The translations under genes were made by a program, and so were the position numbers. 64,000 bases of DNA from assembly GCA_013334395.1 (NCBI GenBank), contig JAAXXS010000002.1, positions 38,227 to 102,226 of the forward strand. Direction: 5' to 3'. The notes under the pieces were generated by a model. That model did no database searches, was not told the DNA's origin, and was given only the letters and a program-made list of their open reading frames with translations. The DNA is from Holophagaceae bacterium (lineage in GTDB: Bacteria > Acidobacteriota > Holophagae > Holophagales > Holophagaceae). Below, one piece after another: positions 19,034-27,768 of this stretch (within the stretch, counting starts at the first letter, position 1; each line of letters opens with the position of its first letter).

Positions 19034-20476
19034 ATGACGAACGCAGACCTCTCCGAAGCCCCCCGCCACCGCGGGATCTTCTGCAACCGGACCCTGAACC
19101 TGCGGTCGGTGCGCGCCATCGGCTACGACATGGACTACACCCTGGTGGACTACCGGGTGGATGCCTTCGAACAGATGGTCTACGCCCAGGCGCGGGAGCG
19201 GCTGGTCTCCGAGGCCTGGCCCATGGATGGGCTCGCCTTCGACGGCCGGATGGTGACGCGGGGTCTGGTGATCGACACGGAGCTGGGGAACCTGGTCAAG
19301 GCCAACCGCTTCGGCTTCGTGAAGCGGGCCATGCATGGCACCCGGATGCTCGGCTACGCGGAGCAGCGGAAGGCCTACAGCCAGGTGCTTGTCGATCTGA
19401 GCGACCCCCGCTGGGTCTTCCTCAACACCCTCTTCTCCCTGTCCGAGGGCTGCCTCTACGCCCAGGCCGTGGACCTGCTGGACGGGGGTGCCCTGCCCCG
19501 CCCCTTCGAATACGCCAGCCTCTACCGCCACATCCGGGCCCGGGTAGACGCCCAGCACCTCGAGGGCCACCTCAAGGCCGCCATCGCCGCGGACCCCGAC
19601 AGCTTCGTGGTGCAGGATCCCGAGGCCGCCCTGGCCCTGCTGGACCAGAAGATCGCGGGCAAGAAGCTGCTGCTGATCACGAACTCGGAGTGGAGCTTCA
19701 CGGCGAAGATGATGGCTCACGCCTACGACCGCCACCTGCCCGCGGGCATGACCTGGCGCGACCTCTTCGAGGCCGTGGTGGTCAGTGCCCGCAAGCCCGC
19801 CTTCTTCACCGAATCCGGCCCCTTCTTCGAGGTGGTGGACGAGGCTGGCCTGCTGCGCCCCCTGGTGGGTCCCCTTCGCTCCGGCGGCCTCTACCTGGGT
19901 GGCTCCGCTGCGCAGGTCGAGCGCGACTTCGGCATCTCCGGCGACGAGATCCTCTACGTGGGCGACCACATGTTCGGGGATGTCCACGTGAGCAAGCGCA
20001 CCCTCAGCTGGCGCACGGCCCTGGTGCTGCGGGAGATGGAGGCCGAGGTCGAGGCCCTGGAAGCCTACCGGGCCACGGACTTGCAGCTGATGCGCCTCAT
20101 GGAAGACAAGTCGTCCCTGGAGGCCCGCCTCTCCCAGACCCGCCTGGCCCTGCAGCGCCTGCACGCGGGCTACGGCCCCGCCCCCGAGGCCGGTGGTCCC
20201 GAGCTGGAATCCCAGGTCCAGGCGCTCCGGGGACAACTGCTGGTCCTGGACGCCGAGATCGCGCCACTGGCCCAGGGGGGCACCGAGCTGACCAACCCGC
20301 GCTGGGGTCTGCTGACCCGCGCCGGCAATGACAAGAGCCACCTCACCCGGCAGATCGAGCGCTATGCGGACATCTACACCAGCCGGGTGTCGAACTTCCT
20401 CCACGCCACGCCCTACGCCTACTTCCGCTCCCCCCGGGGGCGCCTGCCCCACGATCCGGACGGCACCCATGCCTGA
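19034..20476 (+). CDS. HAD-IG family 5'-nucleotidase
   Basis: IGYDMDYTLVDYRVDAFEQMVYA, LLITNSEWSFTAKMMAHAY, EILYVGDHMFGDVHVSKRTLSWRTALV. Confidence 0.92.
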   Translation: MTNADLSEAPRHRGIFCNRTLNLRSVRAIGYDMDYTLVDYRVDAFEQMVYAQARERLVSEAWPMDGLAFDGRMVTRGLVIDTELGNLVKANRFGFVKRAMHGTRMLGYAEQRKAYSQVLVDLSDPRWVFLNTLFSLSEGCLYAQAVDLLDGGALPRPFEYASLYRHIRARVDAQHLEGHLKAAIAADPDSFVVQDPEAALALLDQKIAGKKLLLITNSEWSFTAKMMAHAYDRHLPAGMTWRDLFEAVVVSARKPAFFTESGPFFEVVDEAGLLRPLVGPLRSGGLYLGGSAAQVERDFGISGDEILYVGDHMFGDVHVSKRTLSWRTALVLREMEAEVEALEAYRATDLQLMRLMEDKSSLEARLSQTRLALQRLHAGYGPAPEAGGPELESQVQALRGQLLVLDAEIAPLAQGGTELTNPRWGLLTRAGNDKSHLTRQIERYADIYTSRVSNFLHATPYAYFRSPRGRLPHDPDGTHA

Positions 20477-20606
20477 GTCCACCGGTGGCGCCGCGCTGCG
20501 CGGGCTCTTCCAGCAGACCTTCACGGTCCCGGAGGTAGCCATCGACGGCAACGGGCATGTCAACAACCTGGATTACCTGCGTTCAGGGCCTCACTTGACC
20601 CCGTAG
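20469..20606 (+). pseudogene. Truncated acyl-CoA thioesterase (4HBT/hot-dog) N-terminal fragment
   Basis: MPESTGGAALRGLFQQTFTVPEVAIDGNGHVNNLDYLR then abrupt stop (SGPHLTP*); the hot-dog family start motif DxxGHVNNxxYLR lacks its ~100-aa continuation. Confidence 0.65.
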
Positions 20607-21991
20607 ACCGTTGCGCCGTAGTGCTCGGGATCTCGGGGGGGACGGCTGTTCCAGTCACCATAGGCGTGGCTCTCGTCCGTCTTCACGTGCAGCGTGTAGC
20701 GGCCCTTCGGCAGGGTCACCAGTTCGTCGGCACAGCGGTTCTTGCTGGCGCCGCCCGCCGGGTGGGTCTGCGCCTTGACCATCTCCCAGACCCGCTTGCC
20801 CGAGGCGTCCTCGATCCAGGCCGTGTCCGCCATTTCGGACTCCCCGGCTTCGCCGATGGCGTAGACCCGCACCGGGCGGTCCGAGGCGAGGCTGAAGGGG
20901 GCGCTTCGGGCTTGGCTGTTTCCCACCCGCACCAGCTCCGCCAACAGGGGGCCCGGCTCCGGCAGGGCGCGCAGGCTGAAGGCGCTGACGTCCCCGGGCT
21001 TCGGCAACGAGAGGGTCAGGCCGTAGAGACCCGGATCGCAGGAGGGCGCCGAGGTCCAGTCCGCAGGGGAGTGGCTGTCATCCGTGACGAAGGTCGCCAC
21101 GTAGTCGCCCGCCGGGAGCTGGACGGTCTCCACCTGGCGCCGGTTGCGCGTGGCGCCGCCAGCATACTGGGCCAGGTCGGGTGTCATCTCCCACACCCGC
21201 TTCCGCGTCCGGACATCCAGGATCCAGCCATAGTCGCTCATGCGCCGCTTCGAGCCCTCGCCCAGGGCGTAGACGTGCAGGGCCACCGGGCGCTGGAGGT
21301 GGAAGGCCTGCTGCCACTCGCCCTGATCCCGGTTGGCCGCCAGCGAGATGACCCCGCCGGCCCAGCGCAGCGGCGCCTCGAAGAGTCCCACCTCGCTCAG
21401 GTCGCCCCCGGGCAGATAGAGCTCCATGCCGTAGCTCCCCACCTGTCTCCGCCACTGGCGCAGCAGACTGGCCTCGTCCGCGCCAAAGGCGGCCAGGAAC
21501 CCCTTGGGTCGCTCCGACAGCTTGGTGGTGAGGTCGCGCCGATCGATGTTCCGGGTCCACTGGGCCAGGAAGAGTCCCTGACCGTAGGCGTGGTTGGCAT
21601 AGTAGGCCTCGTAGCTGCCCGCAGGCAGGTCCAGGTACTGGTCCGCGATGAGGAAGTCCCGGTCACGGTGGCTGTTGGCGACATCCATCTGCCAGACCAC
21701 CTCGCGGGTGGCGGCGTTGAGGAGCCAGCCCGAGGCAAAGAGGGGGCTCTCCCCCCGGTTGGGACCCAGGCGCCGCAGGCCCGCACCCCGGGCGTAGACG
21801 TGGACCTGCATGGGCCGAGGCAGGGTGAAGCCCTGGCTGCGCACTTCCGCGGTCTCGAGGCCGTGCAGCGCCACGATACGCGGTTCCTCCGCGCGCAGGG
21901 GCAATCCCCAGGTGGCCAGCGCCAGGAACAGGGCTGCGGCATGGAGCGCCAGCAAGCAGGCGGAGGCCTTGGATTTCAGGAGCAGCGGCAT
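20591..21991 (-). CDS. Exported protein with three tandem unknown beta-rich repeats
   Basis: Signal peptide; recurring (R)PVxVYAxGE...W(I/L)xD..(K/R)xVWxM...LPxGxYxxxxxTDxSH segments. Confidence 0.75.
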   Translation of the reverse strand: MPLLLKSKASACLLALHAAALFLALATWGLPLRAEEPRIVALHGLETAEVRSQGFTLPRPMQVHVYARGAGLRRLGPNRGESPLFASGWLLNAATREVVWQMDVANSHRDRDFLIADQYLDLPAGSYEAYYANHAYGQGLFLAQWTRNIDRRDLTTKLSERPKGFLAAFGADEASLLRQWRRQVGSYGMELYLPGGDLSEVGLFEAPLRWAGGVISLAANRDQGEWQQAFHLQRPVALHVYALGEGSKRRMSDYGWILDVRTRKRVWEMTPDLAQYAGGATRNRRQVETVQLPAGDYVATFVTDDSHSPADWTSAPSCDPGLYGLTLSLPKPGDVSAFSLRALPEPGPLLAELVRVGNSQARSAPFSLASDRPVRVYAIGEAGESEMADTAWIEDASGKRVWEMVKAQTHPAGGASKNRCADELVTLPKGRYTLHVKTDESHAYGDWNSRPPRDPEHYGATVYGVK

Positions 21992-22092
21992 GGGAATCCC
22001 CTTGGCTCTCTCCAGGGTAGTCCTCCTGCCTCGGGCTACCGAGCCGGATCGGCGAGCGGCGGGCTCCCACCGGCGAACGGCCCTGACCGGCG

Positions 22093-23568
22093 CTACCACT
22101 GCTCTAGAAAGGCCTGGGCCTCGGCCACGGCTGGGGGCGACAGGTGGGCAAACCGCATGAGCCGGTCGTTGAATTCATAGTGCAGCTCCCGATTGTCCTC
22201 CAGGAGCATCTCCAGCTGCTCGCGGTGGATGGCCTCATCCGTCAGGAAGCGCCAGTAGATGGCCTCGGAGACCTCCTTGAGCCCTCGGCTCCGGGCCTCC
22301 CAGTGGGTGCGGAGGATGGCGCGCCAGCCGGCCTTCCGGGGGCCCCCGTCCTGGGTGATGCACTCCTGCCAGACCGGACCAGCCCAGGCTTGGATCAGCT
22401 CCACGGCCCCTTCTTCCTGGGCACCGCCCAGGCTGAGCACCAGCTCCCCCAGGTCATACACGACGGTCTCGAAGGCGAAGGTCAGCCCCTGGCGGGAGGC
22501 GAGCCGAGCGTAGTGCAGCAGGTGCCGCGCCGCGTCGTGCATCCGCTCGGGACTGCGCTGCAGGGTCCCGATGAGCAGGCGGTAGTGGTAGGAGAGGTTC
22601 TGGAACCGCCGCAGGTCCCGTTCATCCAGGGCGTCCCGCATCAGGGTGTTGAGGGACATGACGTGCAGCTCGATGACGGGGTCCACACCGACGTCGCATG
22701 CGAGGCGGGCCGTGTCCACCAGCTGACCCGCCAGCTCCGAAAGCAGCTCGTGCTGCCGGCGGGTGGCCATCTCCGCCACCTTCAGGGTCTGCGCCAGGAC
22801 GTAGGCCTCGGGCCAGGCCTGCTCCCGCGTCAGGTAGTCCTGTCCCTCCTTGGCCAGGCCCGGCACGAACCAAGGGCGGGAGGCCCGCCAGGCTCCGGTC
22901 TCCAGGCCGGTGTACCCGATGATCCCCGTGAGGATCGCGTGGAGGGACTTCAGGGCCAGCAGCACCAGCTGCCGGTCCCCCCGCGCCATGCCGGTCAGGG
23001 CCACGTTGGTCACCACGTCCACGATCTCGAAGAGGTTGTCCTTGTTGGCCTCGAGGCCCCGTCCCTGGGCCAGCTCCTCCAGGCTGCGGAGCCCCTTCCG
23101 GGTGAGCATGGGCATGAAGTAGCTGGGGCGCAGGAAGCGGCTGATGCCGAACAGGTAGGGCAGGATGCCTGCCAGCACCACCAGATAGATGCTGGCGACA
23201 GCCCAGATGCCGAAGCGCGCGAAGGGATGCCCGGCCGGGAAGAAGTGCAGAGCCATCACCAGCAGGTTGCCGACGATGAAAACCGACAACCCGCCCACGA
23301 TCAGGGGGTGCGAGACGTAGAGCTTCACCAGCCGCGGCGTGTAGAGGTTAGAGGTGAGGGGCAGGATCAGGGCGATGCTGGTCATCACCACGGCCATGAT
23401 CTGGTTCAGGGTCCGGCTGGCGGTGGCGAAGCCCATGGGCTCGAAGTCCCGGGTGCCGCCGTAGTGGGCCGTAACCAGTCCCAGTCCCGCCGCCGCCAGA
23501 AAACAGGCGGAAGTCACCACCGCGGGCCGGTGGCCGCTCCAGATGCCTGCGATCCGTCCCTGAGCCAT
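22093..23568 (-). CDS. Integral membrane protein, DUF2254-like
   Basis: 491 aa, four predicted TM helices in the N-terminal third followed by soluble domain. Confidence 0.6.
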   Translation of the reverse strand: MAQGRIAGIWSGHRPAVVTSACFLAAAGLGLVTAHYGGTRDFEPMGFATASRTLNQIMAVVMTSIALILPLTSNLYTPRLVKLYVSHPLIVGGLSVFIVGNLLVMALHFFPAGHPFARFGIWAVASIYLVVLAGILPYLFGISRFLRPSYFMPMLTRKGLRSLEELAQGRGLEANKDNLFEIVDVVTNVALTGMARGDRQLVLLALKSLHAILTGIIGYTGLETGAWRASRPWFVPGLAKEGQDYLTREQAWPEAYVLAQTLKVAEMATRRQHELLSELAGQLVDTARLACDVGVDPVIELHVMSLNTLMRDALDERDLRRFQNLSYHYRLLIGTLQRSPERMHDAARHLLHYARLASRQGLTFAFETVVYDLGELVLSLGGAQEEGAVELIQAWAGPVWQECITQDGGPRKAGWRAILRTHWEARSRGLKEVSEAIYWRFLTDEAIHREQLEMLLEDNRELHYEFNDRLMRFAHLSPPAVAEAQAFLEQW

Positions 23569-23613
23569 GGCTCTCTTTCGGCGGGAGGCCAGGGCAGGCT
23601 GACTTATGGAGCG

Positions 23614-26600
23614 CTAAAGCCCCGTCCACTCCGCGAGCACCCGCTGGGCCTGGAGGATGGGGCCTTCCTGGCTGCCGAGCACCGGCAGCCGCACGGCGCC
23701 GTCGGGGCTCAGGCTCGCGCCCCTCTGGGCGCCCACCCAGGCCATGAGCTTCACGGGATCCACCGGGGTCTGGGGACTCAGGCGCAGCTTGAGCTGGCCC
23801 TTCTCCACGGCCACCTCGGACACCGCCAGCGCCTGGGCCCGCAGCTTCACCTTGAGCAGCTCGAAGAAGCGCAGGGTGTCCGCGTCGTCGTCGGTGATGC
23901 GGCCGAAGCGGTCCTCCAGGTCCAGCCGATAGAACTCCAAGTCACGTTCCTCCCGGAGCCTGGAAATGCGTTTGTAGGCCACCAGGCGCTCGCTGGCCTG
24001 GTCGATCCAGCGGCGGCTCAGCTGGGCGCCGGGGGCCAGGCCGTCGAGTTTCACGTCGAAGGTGCCGCTGGGCTGACCCTGCAGCTCCTGGAGGGTCTCC
24101 TCCAGCAGCTTCACGTAGAGCTCGAAGCCGATGTCGTGGATGTGCCCGGACTGCTCGCCGCCCAGGAGGTTGCCCGCGCCGCGCAGCTCGAGGTCCATGG
24201 CCGCCACGCGGAAGCCCGAGCCCAGCTCGGAGAAGTCCTCCAGGGCCTGCAGGCGGCGGCGGGCGTCCTCGCTGATCTCGTGCTTGGGCGGGATGAGCAG
24301 GTAGGCGTAGGCCGGCACGTCGCTGCGGCCCACGCGGCCCCGCAATTGGTACAGCTGGCTGAGGCCGAAGGCATCCGCCCGGTGGACGATGAGCGTGTTG
24401 GCGTTGGGCACATCAAGGCCGTTCTCCACGATGGTGGTGGCCACCAGCACGTCCACGCGGCCCTCCATGAAGGCCAGCATCACCTGCTCCAGCCCCTCGT
24501 CGCTGAGCTGCCCGTGGCCCACGGCCACCCGGGCATCCGGCACCAGCTCGCGGACCCGCGCGGCGATGGCCACAATGGACTCCACGCGGTTGTGGACGAG
24601 GTAGACCTGGCCGCCGCGGCGCAGCTCGAACTGGATGGCGGTCTGCACCAGCTCGTCGCTCCAGGGCGCCACCACGGTCTCGATGGCGAGGCGGTCCTTG
24701 GGGGGCGTCTCGATGAGGCTGATCTCGCGCAGGCCCGTGAGGCTCATGTGCAGCGTGCGGGGAATGGGCGTGGCGCTGAGGGCGAGCTGGTCCACGTTGA
24801 GCCGCAGCTTCTTCAGCTTCTCCTTGTGGCCCACGCCGAAGCGCTGTTCCTCGTCGATCACCACGAGACCCAGGTCCCCGAACTTCACCCGGGCCCCCAG
24901 CAGCTGGTGGGTGCCGATGACGATGTCCACCTTGCCATCGCCGAGGTCCTGCAGGATCTGCTTCTGCTCCACGGGATCCACGAAGCGGTTGAGCATCTCG
25001 ATCCGGATCGGGAAGCCCGCGAAGCGCTCCTTGAAGGTCCGGAAGTGCTGGAAGCAGAGCACGGTCGTCGGGCACAGCACCGCAACCTGGCGGCACTCCA
25101 GGGCCACCTTGGCCGCGGCCCGCATGGCGACCTCGGTCTTGCCGAAGCCCACGTCGCCCACCAGCAGCCGGTCCATGGGCCGGGGCGACTCCAGGTCGGC
25201 CTTGACCGCCTCGCTGGCCTCGATCTGGTCAGGCGTGGGCGTGAAGGGGAAGTTGGCCTCGAAGGCCGCCATCTCCGGCCCGTCCGGCGGGTAAGCGTGG
25301 CCCTTCTCGAGCTTGCGCTGGGCGTAGAGCTTGAGCAGCTCGTCGGCCATGTCGCGGATGGCCTTCTTGGCCTTCCGCTTGACCTTGGCCCAGCTGGCGC
25401 CGCCCAGCTTGTCCAGGGGCGGCAGGTGGCCCTCGGCGCCGGTATAGCGCTGCACGAGGTCGGCCCGCTCGAGGCTGACGTTCAGCTGGCCGCCGTCGGA
25501 GTAGCGCAGCTGCAGGACCTCCTGCTCCTCGCCCCCGGCCGTGAGGGTGGCGAAGCCGATGAACTCGCCAATGCCGTGGTCCATGTGCACCACGCGGTCC
25601 CCGGGCTTGAGGTCGCGGAAGTCAGACAGGAAGGCTGCGCTGCGGGACTTCTTGGGAGCGGACTGGGCCACCTTGCGCCCGAAGATCTCCCGCTCGGTGA
25701 AGACGACGATGCCCGGTTCCCGCAGGTGGAGGCCGGCGCTCAGGGCCAGGTGGATCGCGCGGCAGCCGGCCTCGGTGCCGTAGGCCTGGGGCAGCTCGTG
25801 CTCGCGGAGGAACTCCTGGAAGCGGTCCCGCATGCCAGAGGTCGAGCCCGCCAGGAAGACCCGGTGGCCAGTGAGGGACAGCTCCTGCAGGTGCTCGGCC
25901 AGCTCCGCCAGGCGGCCCTGGAACTCCCGGGGCGGCAGGGCCACCAGGGGCACCGTGGCCTCGCTCTGCCACTCGGTCAGGTGCAGCGTGGCCCGGCTGG
26001 GATCGACGTCCTGGAAGCGGTCCTCGAAGTCCGGGCAGACCACGCCGCCGCGGCGGAGCACCGCGAGCCCCTCTTGGATGCGGGCCCGCTCGGCGTCCCG
26101 CAGGGCCTCTTCCCAGGCCGCGTCCAGCCGGATCCGCAGGCAGGGGGGCATCCAGTGGATGAGCTGCCCCTTGGGCTGGGCCAGCAGGGGATGGAACAGC
26201 TCCTCGCCGGGGAAGTGCCCGTGGGTCGCCAGGCGCGCGCGGCGGAAGGCGAGGTCGTCCTCGGGCTCCGGGGTGCGGTCCGCCCGGGAGGCCACGGCCC
26301 CCAGCAGCGCCTGACCGTCGCCGCGGTCACCCTCGAAGCGCGGATACAGCATCAGCGCCTCCAGGGCCTCCCCGGTGCGGCGCTGGGTGTCGGGATCGAA
26401 GGGGCTGAGGCGCTCCAGTTCATCGCCGAAGGTCTCCAGGCGCAGGGGCTGGTCCAGGTGGTCCGGCCACAGGTCCACGACCATGCCCCGGGAGCTGAAC
26501 TCACCGGGGGCCGAGGCCAATTCCGCACGGCGGTAGCCCAGGGCCACCAGGGTCTCCAGCAGCAGCTCCCGGGGCACCTCAGCGCCCTTGCGCAGCTCCA

Positions 26601-27021
26601 GACGCTGCTTCTGGAACCAGGTGGGGTGCGGCAGCCGCTCGCAGGCCGTGAGGGGCCCGGTGACCAGCACCTGCACCCGGCGCTCCAGCAGGCCCACCAG
26701 GGCCGAGAGCCGCTCCCGCAGCACCATGCCCGGAGGGCTGCTCTCGCCCCCGGCGTAGGCCGCGAAGCCCGGGAAGTGGGTGACGCCGACGCCCGGCAGG
26801 AGGGCCTGCAGGTCCTGGGCCAGGCTCCGGGCCTCGGCCTCGGAGGGCGCATCCACCCAGAGGGACTGGACCCGGCCCTCGCGGCTGATCCACCGCGCCA
26901 GCACCAGCGCCAGGGCCGGCGGTGAAGCCCAGCGCAACCGGGCTCCAGACGCAGTGAACCCTTCAGCAGGCGCATCCGCCAGGCACAGGAGTTCCTTCAG
27001 GTCTTGGGGCGAAGCAGTCAT
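23614..27021 (-). CDS. mfd: Transcription-repair coupling factor
   Basis: DRVVHMDHGIGEFIGF, DRLLVGDVGFGKTEVAMRAAAK, DEEQRFGVGHKEKLKKLR, SATPIPRTLHMSLTGLRE, GRVGRSDVPAYAYLL. Confidence 0.97.
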   Translation of the reverse strand: MTASPQDLKELLCLADAPAEGFTASGARLRWASPPALALVLARWISREGRVQSLWVDAPSEAEARSLAQDLQALLPGVGVTHFPGFAAYAGGESSPPGMVLRERLSALVGLLERRVQVLVTGPLTACERLPHPTWFQKQRLELRKGAEVPRELLLETLVALGYRRAELASAPGEFSSRGMVVDLWPDHLDQPLRLETFGDELERLSPFDPDTQRRTGEALEALMLYPRFEGDRGDGQALLGAVASRADRTPEPEDDLAFRRARLATHGHFPGEELFHPLLAQPKGQLIHWMPPCLRIRLDAAWEEALRDAERARIQEGLAVLRRGGVVCPDFEDRFQDVDPSRATLHLTEWQSEATVPLVALPPREFQGRLAELAEHLQELSLTGHRVFLAGSTSGMRDRFQEFLREHELPQAYGTEAGCRAIHLALSAGLHLREPGIVVFTEREIFGRKVAQSAPKKSRSAAFLSDFRDLKPGDRVVHMDHGIGEFIGFATLTAGGEEQEVLQLRYSDGGQLNVSLERADLVQRYTGAEGHLPPLDKLGGASWAKVKRKAKKAIRDMADELLKLYAQRKLEKGHAYPPDGPEMAAFEANFPFTPTPDQIEASEAVKADLESPRPMDRLLVGDVGFGKTEVAMRAAAKVALECRQVAVLCPTTVLCFQHFRTFKERFAGFPIRIEMLNRFVDPVEQKQILQDLGDGKVDIVIGTHQLLGARVKFGDLGLVVIDEEQRFGVGHKEKLKKLRLNVDQLALSATPIPRTLHMSLTGLREISLIETPPKDRLAIETVVAPWSDELVQTAIQFELRRGGQVYLVHNRVESIVAIAARVRELVPDARVAVGHGQLSDEGLEQVMLAFMEGRVDVLVATTIVENGLDVPNANTLIVHRADAFGLSQLYQLRGRVGRSDVPAYAYLLIPPKHEISEDARRRLQALEDFSELGSGFRVAAMDLELRGAGNLLGGEQSGHIHDIGFELYVKLLEETLQELQGQPSGTFDVKLDGLAPGAQLSRRWIDQASERLVAYKRISRLREERDLEFYRLDLEDRFGRITDDDADTLRFFELLKVKLRAQALAVSEVAVEKGQLKLRLSPQTPVDPVKLMAWVGAQRGASLSPDGAVRLPVLGSQEGPILQAQRVLAEWTGL

Positions 27022-27063
27022 GGACCTTTCAGAGTGCCTCAATCAGCGCCTGGAGACGAGCGC

Positions 27064-27768
27064 TCAGATCTCGCGCACGGCCCAGTCCCGGGGCATGAGC
27101 ACCCGGTCCCACCAGACGCCCTTGTCGTCCCGCCTGCCCACGGCCAGGAACATGCAGACCTCGGCCCCCCGGGGCAGGTCCAGCAGGGCCTTGGCCCGCC
27201 AGGGGTCGAAGCCCTCCATGGGGCAGCTGTCGTAGCCCTCGGCTCGCAGCGCGAGCATGAAAGTGGCGGCGGCCAGGGCCGTGCTCTTGTGGGCCACGAT
27301 GCGCTGGTCCGTGCGGGAGCCGAAGCTGGGCACGGCCCGGAACAGGGAGAGAACGCGCGCAAGCCCCCGCTTCAGCGGCCCCAGGAGACCGAAGGGCCCC
27401 GTGGTGTAGATGGTGGGGATGAGCTTCCTGTAGTAGGTCACCTGGCTCGGCCGCAGGGCTCCCCGTGACTCAAAGACGCGCAGGATCTCGTCCCGGTTCC
27501 GCCGCCAGGTCTCCCGGTGGCTGATCAGGGCGATGAGCAGCGGGGCGGTCTTGGCCGGGAGCTGGTCCAGGCAGATCGTGTTGGCGGCCTCGCGGACCCT
27601 GGGATCCCGGAGGATCACGAACTCCCAGGGCTGGAGGTTGCTGGAGCTGGGCGCCAGGCGGGCGGCATCCAGGGCCCGGTTCAGCACCTCCTGAGGCACG
27701 GGATCCGGCAGGAAGCTGCGGACAGTGCGCCGGGCCTCCACCGTGGCGTAGAAGGCGGGATCAGACAT
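27064..27768 (-). CDS. Nitroreductase family protein
   Basis: RRTVRSFLPDPVPQEVLNRALDAARLAPSSSNLQPWEFVILRDP; PMEGFDPWRAKALLDLPRGAEVCMFLAVGRRDD. Confidence 0.9.
   Translation of the reverse strand: MSDPAFYATVEARRTVRSFLPDPVPQEVLNRALDAARLAPSSSNLQPWEFVILRDPRVREAANTICLDQLPAKTAPLLIALISHRETWRRNRDEILRVFESRGALRPSQVTYYRKLIPTIYTTGPFGLLGPLKRGLARVLSLFRAVPSFGSRTDQRIVAHKSTALAAATFMLALRAEGYDSCPMEGFDPWRAKALLDLPRGAEVCMFLAVGRRDDKGVWWDRVLMPRDWAVREI

Noticed and set aside
25655-25690. GGTGGCCCAG match inside mfd (minus strand)
   Set aside because: Coding coincidence (KVAQSAPKK); no upstream-gene context and downstream half does not match.
22144-26925. 1593-aa plus-strand ORF
   Set aside because: Antisense shadow of mfd and the DUF2254-like gene in GC-rich DNA; His/Gly/Gln/Leu-rich translation without domain motifs.
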